Shown piece after piece: positions 61,277-64,000 of a stretch of 64,000 nucleotides of DNA (within the stretch, counting starts at the first letter, position 1; every line of letters starts with the position of its first letter). Source of the stretch: Candidatus Enterococcus testudinis (GTDB lineage: Bacteria; Bacillota; Bacilli; Lactobacillales; Enterococcaceae). The stretch covers positions 188,302 through 252,301 of the forward strand of contig NZ_NGKU01000001.1 of the NCBI RefSeq assembly GCF_002140915.1, given 5' to 3'. The notes beneath the pieces are model-generated. The model worked only from the letters and a program-made list of their open reading frames with translations, ran no database searches and was not told the origin of the DNA. The position numbers were made by a program, and so were the translations under genes.

Positions 61277-62842
61277 TTATTCCCACTCCACAGTAGCAGG
61301 TGGCTTACTCGTAATATCATACACGATCCGATTCACGTGCGCGACTTCATTCACGATCCGAACACTGATTTTTTGCAAGACTTCCCAAGGAATACGGGCA
61401 AAGTCAGCGGTCATGCCGTCGATAGAAGTAACTGCGCGGATACCGACTGTGTAATCGTAGGTACGGCCATCCCCCATGACCCCCACAGAACGGATACCTG
61501 GCAAGACAGTGAAGTATTGCCAAATGTCGCGGTCTAAACCAGCATTGGCGATTTCTTCTCGTAAGATCGCATCAGAATCACGTACGACAGTTAGTTTTTC
61601 TTCGGTCAATTCACCCAAGACACGGATTCCTAATCCAGGACCAGGGAATGGTTGACGCCACACGATGCTGTCAGGCATGCCAAGTTGTGTCCCTAATTCG
61701 CGGACTTCGTCTTTGAATAATGTATTCAACGGTTCGATCAATTTGAATTGCATATCTTCTGGCAAACCACCCACGTTATGGTGTGATTTGATGGTTTGGG
61801 CTGTTTCTGTTCCTGATTCAATGACATCTGTATAAAGCGTGCCTTGTGCCAAGAAAGAGATACCTTCTTCGCCGGCTAGTTTTGTTGCTTCATCGTCAAA
61901 GACATAGACAAATTCATTGCCGATGATTTTGCGTTTTTGTTCAGGATCTGAGACGCCGGCTAATTTAGACATGAAGCGTTCTTTGGCATCGACTTTGATG
62001 ATGTTCAAACCGAATTTACCACCTAAGCTTGCCATGACTTGTTCGCCTTCGTCTTTGCGTAGCAAACCGTGGTCAACGAAGATACAAGTCAATTGATCAC
62101 CAATCGCTTTTTGTAAAAGGACACCCACGACGGATGAATCAACACCGCCAGATAGGCCAAGTAAAACTTTTTTGTCGCCGACTTGTTCACGGATTTTGGC
62201 AACTTCCATCTCGATGAAGTTATCCATTGTCCAATCACCTGTACATTGGCAAACATCGATTGCGAAGTGGCGCAACAAATCATTGCCGTATTCAGAATGA
62301 CGGACTTCTGCATGGAACTGGATACCGTACATCTTGCGTTCAGCATGTTGGATCGATGCAATAGGGCAGTCTTTGCTGGTGGCAACGACATCAAAGCCTG
62401 TTGGTGCAGCAGTCACTAAATCACCATGACTCATCCAGACAGTTTGCTTGTCAGGTGTACTTTGGAACAAAGCTGCATCTGAAGACAATACGTCTAATTC
62501 TGCTTTTCCGTATTCACGGTTTTTGGCTGGCTCAACAGTGCCGCCTAATTTATAAGTAATCAACTGCATACCGTAACAGATACCCAAGATTGGGATGCCT
62601 AGTTCAAAAATTTTCTCATCGATACCAAAAGAGTTTTCGTCATAGACGCTATTTGGACCACCAGAAAGAATGATCCCTTTCGGATTCATCGCCTTGACTT
62701 CTTCAGCGGTAATGCGGTGGCTCAATAATTCAGAGAAAACACCGAACTCGCGAATACGGCGCGTAATCAGCTGATTGTACTGACTACCGTAATCGAGTAC
62801 GATAATTTTTTCGACGTTTGGCAAGTTGTCAACGTTTGTCAC
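61277..62842 (-). CDS. guaA: GMP synthase (glutamine-hydrolysing)
   Basis: A 521-residue enzyme converting XMP to GMP with glutamine. The N-terminal glutamine amidotransferase has the nucleophile in [11 protein letters not shown] and the HxE in [12 protein letters not shown]. The ATP pyrophosphatase domain has the P-loop [13 protein letters not shown]. The dimerisation domain ends [10 protein letters not shown]. The GTG start at 62842 follows TTGAGGTAATTTATT. The 3' end is a known integration hotspot, and here it borders an AT-rich island. Confidence 0.97.
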   Translation of the reverse strand: MTNVDNLPNVEKIIVLDYGSQYNQLITRRIREFGVFSELLSHRITAEEVKAMNPKGIILSGGPNSVYDENSFGIDEKIFELGIPILGICYGMQLITYKLGGTVEPAKNREYGKAELDVLSSDAALFQSTPDKQTVWMSHGDLVTAAPTGFDVVATSKDCPIASIQHAERKMYGIQFHAEVRHSEYGNDLLRHFAIDVCQCTGDWTMDNFIEMEVAKIREQVGDKKVLLGLSGGVDSSVVGVLLQKAIGDQLTCIFVDHGLLRKDEGEQVMASLGGKFGLNIIKVDAKERFMSKLAGVSDPEQKRKIIGNEFVYVFDDEATKLAGEEGISFLAQGTLYTDVIESGTETAQTIKSHHNVGGLPEDMQFKLIEPLNTLFKDEVRELGTQLGMPDSIVWRQPFPGPGLGIRVLGELTEEKLTVVRDSDAILREEIANAGLDRDIWQYFTVLPGIRSVGVMGDGRTYDYTVGIRAVTSIDGMTADFARIPWEVLQKISVRIVNEVAHVNRIVYDITSKPPATVEWE

Positions 62843-62919
62843 AATAAATTACCTCAATTCTTTTAATTTTTATTGAAAAAAGGAAAGTCCTTTTCAACAG
62901 CATACTATAAAGGAAGTGG

Positions 62920-63843
62920 TCAATACTTGCGTAAGAACACTTCGTCGATCAAATGGTGCTTGGTTTTATGAAGAATTATATCGGCTCTGCTGCGTGTAGG
63001 CAAGATATACTCATGTAAATTCTTTAAATTCACATTTTTCCATACTTCTTTTGCCATTTTAATGGCTTCTTTGCGGTCGCCGATGGCATATTGGTAATAG
63101 TAATTGCTCGGATCTTGGAAAGCTGTATCCAACAGAGATTCGAATCGTTCCAGATACCATTTCTCGATCAACTCAGGCTGTGCATCGACAAAAATCGAGA
63201 AGTCAAAGAAATCACTGATATAGATCTGCTGGTTGGCAGGCAATTGCAGTGTATTGATTCCTTCAACGATCAGAATGTCTGGTTGGCTGATGATTTCGTA
63301 TTCATCTGGGATGATATTGTAGACCTCATGAGAATAGACAGGGATCTTGATATCAGGCTCACCAGATTTGACGGCATTCAAGAAATTGATCAATGCTTCC
63401 ATATCATAACTTTCCGGAAACCCTTTGCGGTCCAAGCTACCCTTGGCCTCCAAGACTTCATTCGGGTATAAGAAACCGTCCGTGGTGATCAGTTGGACAT
63501 TTCGTCGAGGAAAGAGCCGTCCCAATAGGTTTTGCACAAGGCGTGCCGTGGTGCTTTTGCCCACAGCAACACTTCCTGCGATACCGATAATAAACGGCGG
63601 CATTTTGACATAGCGGTGCAAAAAGAGTCCTTTGCTGAGGGTCAATGATTCGAACTCTTTCATATACAAATGGATCAAATGGCATAGTGGTACATAGACA
63701 TCTTCTACATCTTGGACAGAGATACGGTCATTCAAGCTCTTGATATTGTCTAGTTCGTCTTGGGTAAATGGCATCATGCCGTTGGTATAAAAACCTTGCC
63801 ATTGCTCGCGGGGAATTTGGTAAAAATTCATGATTTCTTGCAT
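62920..63843 (-). CDS. coaA: Pantothenate kinase, type I
   Basis: Phosphorylates pantothenate, the first step of coenzyme A synthesis. The chosen ATG 63843 ([19 protein letters not shown]) has an AAGGAG ribosome site and gives 308 residues, the normal type I length. The open frame upstream adds 39 unrelated residues. The P-loop [15 protein letters not shown] is at about residues 87-100. [12 protein letters not shown] and [17 protein letters not shown] are further CoaA marks. Confidence 0.95.
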   Translation of the reverse strand: MQEIMNFYQIPREQWQGFYTNGMMPFTQDELDNIKSLNDRISVQDVEDVYVPLCHLIHLYMKEFESLTLSKGLFLHRYVKMPPFIIGIAGSVAVGKSTTARLVQNLLGRLFPRRNVQLITTDGFLYPNEVLEAKGSLDRKGFPESYDMEALINFLNAVKSGEPDIKIPVYSHEVYNIIPDEYEIISQPDILIVEGINTLQLPANQQIYISDFFDFSIFVDAQPELIEKWYLERFESLLDTAFQDPSNYYYQYAIGDRKEAIKMAKEVWKNVNLKNLHEYILPTRSRADIILHKTKHHLIDEVFLRKY

Positions 63844-64000
63844 AATAGGCTCCTTCTTTACATCCCGGTTCAACAAAGGAAACCGGTCATCGGCAGTTAG
63901 CCACTCTCGGCGAATTGCTTCTGTTCGAAAATAGTTTACCATATAAATGACCGCTTCCACGAAAAAAGACCCGAAATTTACCGCAAGAATGCAAAAAAAA

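Noticed and set aside
1..64000. tRNA or rRNA genes
   Set aside because: No tRNA-like cloverleaf with a CCA-proximal TTCRANNC T-arm, and no rRNA conserved segment, was recognised on either strand; this was judged by eye only.

Overview
The window looks like a chromosomal segment of a low-to-medium GC lactic acid bacterium, most likely an Enterococcus. The evidence is the gene order (murE with a Lys-type motif, ytgP, rsuA-like, PBP2a-type transpeptidase, yheA/yhaO/yhaN/yhaM), a GH73-LysM autolysin, alsSD, a leuS T-box and 308-residue type I CoaA. A staphyloxanthin-type crtP-crtQ-crtO cluster and a chemoreceptor-like PAS protein point towards the pigmented, motile E. casseliflavus/gallinarum group. 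This species call is inference.

Layout. 1-22.3 kb is core housekeeping: metK (5' end outside the window), an esterase, the mnmM-ytqA pair, a PAP2 phosphatase, a four-LysM glucosaminidase, T-box-controlled leuS, murE, a lipid II flippase-like protein, two pseudouridine synthases, a bifunctional PBP and the yhaO-yhaN-yhaM nuclease operon. 22.35-27.0 kb is an AT-rich accessory island. It holds a probable Fst-type type I toxin, then an exact 38-bp Nextera mate-pair junction adapter (23139-23176), which is a library artefact and breaks confidence in contiguity. After that comes a three-gene peptide-modification cluster (putative 181-aa precursor, radical SAM enzyme, ABC exporter), a broken XRE regulator and a short peptide frame. 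27.0-31.5 kb has an acetyltransferase, an XRE repressor/ImmA-like pair facing a small membrane coiled-coil gene across three matched operators, and a MarR-controlled ABC exporter.

31.7-44.3 kb returns to chromosome: uvrC, LysR/YeiH, a PAS-MCP protein, an HSL-type esterase, alsS-alsD (acetoin) and crtP-crtQ-crtO (C30 carotenoid tailoring). 44.3-54.8 kb is a stress and detoxification block: an Ada-type alkylation repair gene with a 3' frameshift, an mhqR-controlled quinone-resistance operon with a canonical MhqR operator, and a MerR regulator with near-identical 19-bp-spacer promoters at its own gene and at an aldo-keto reductase operon, followed by a flavodoxin and an MFS pump.

54.8-61.3 kb is a second accessory region next to the 3' end of guaA. 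It contains a decayed MazE-like antitoxin, an amino-acid racemase, a two-gene unit of an unknown 239-aa protein plus an XRE-ImmA (HTH/zinc peptidase) protein, a decayed copy of part of that protein, a second guaA 3'-end-like sequence with its own terminator, and an HxlR/quinone oxidoreductase/YciI cassette between 23-bp direct repeats. This is the architecture of repeated site-specific integration at guaA. guaA and coaA close the window.

No tRNA, rRNA, CRISPR array, intact transposase or integrase was seen. The best candidates for something undescribed are the radical SAM peptide cluster and the guaA-adjacent island.
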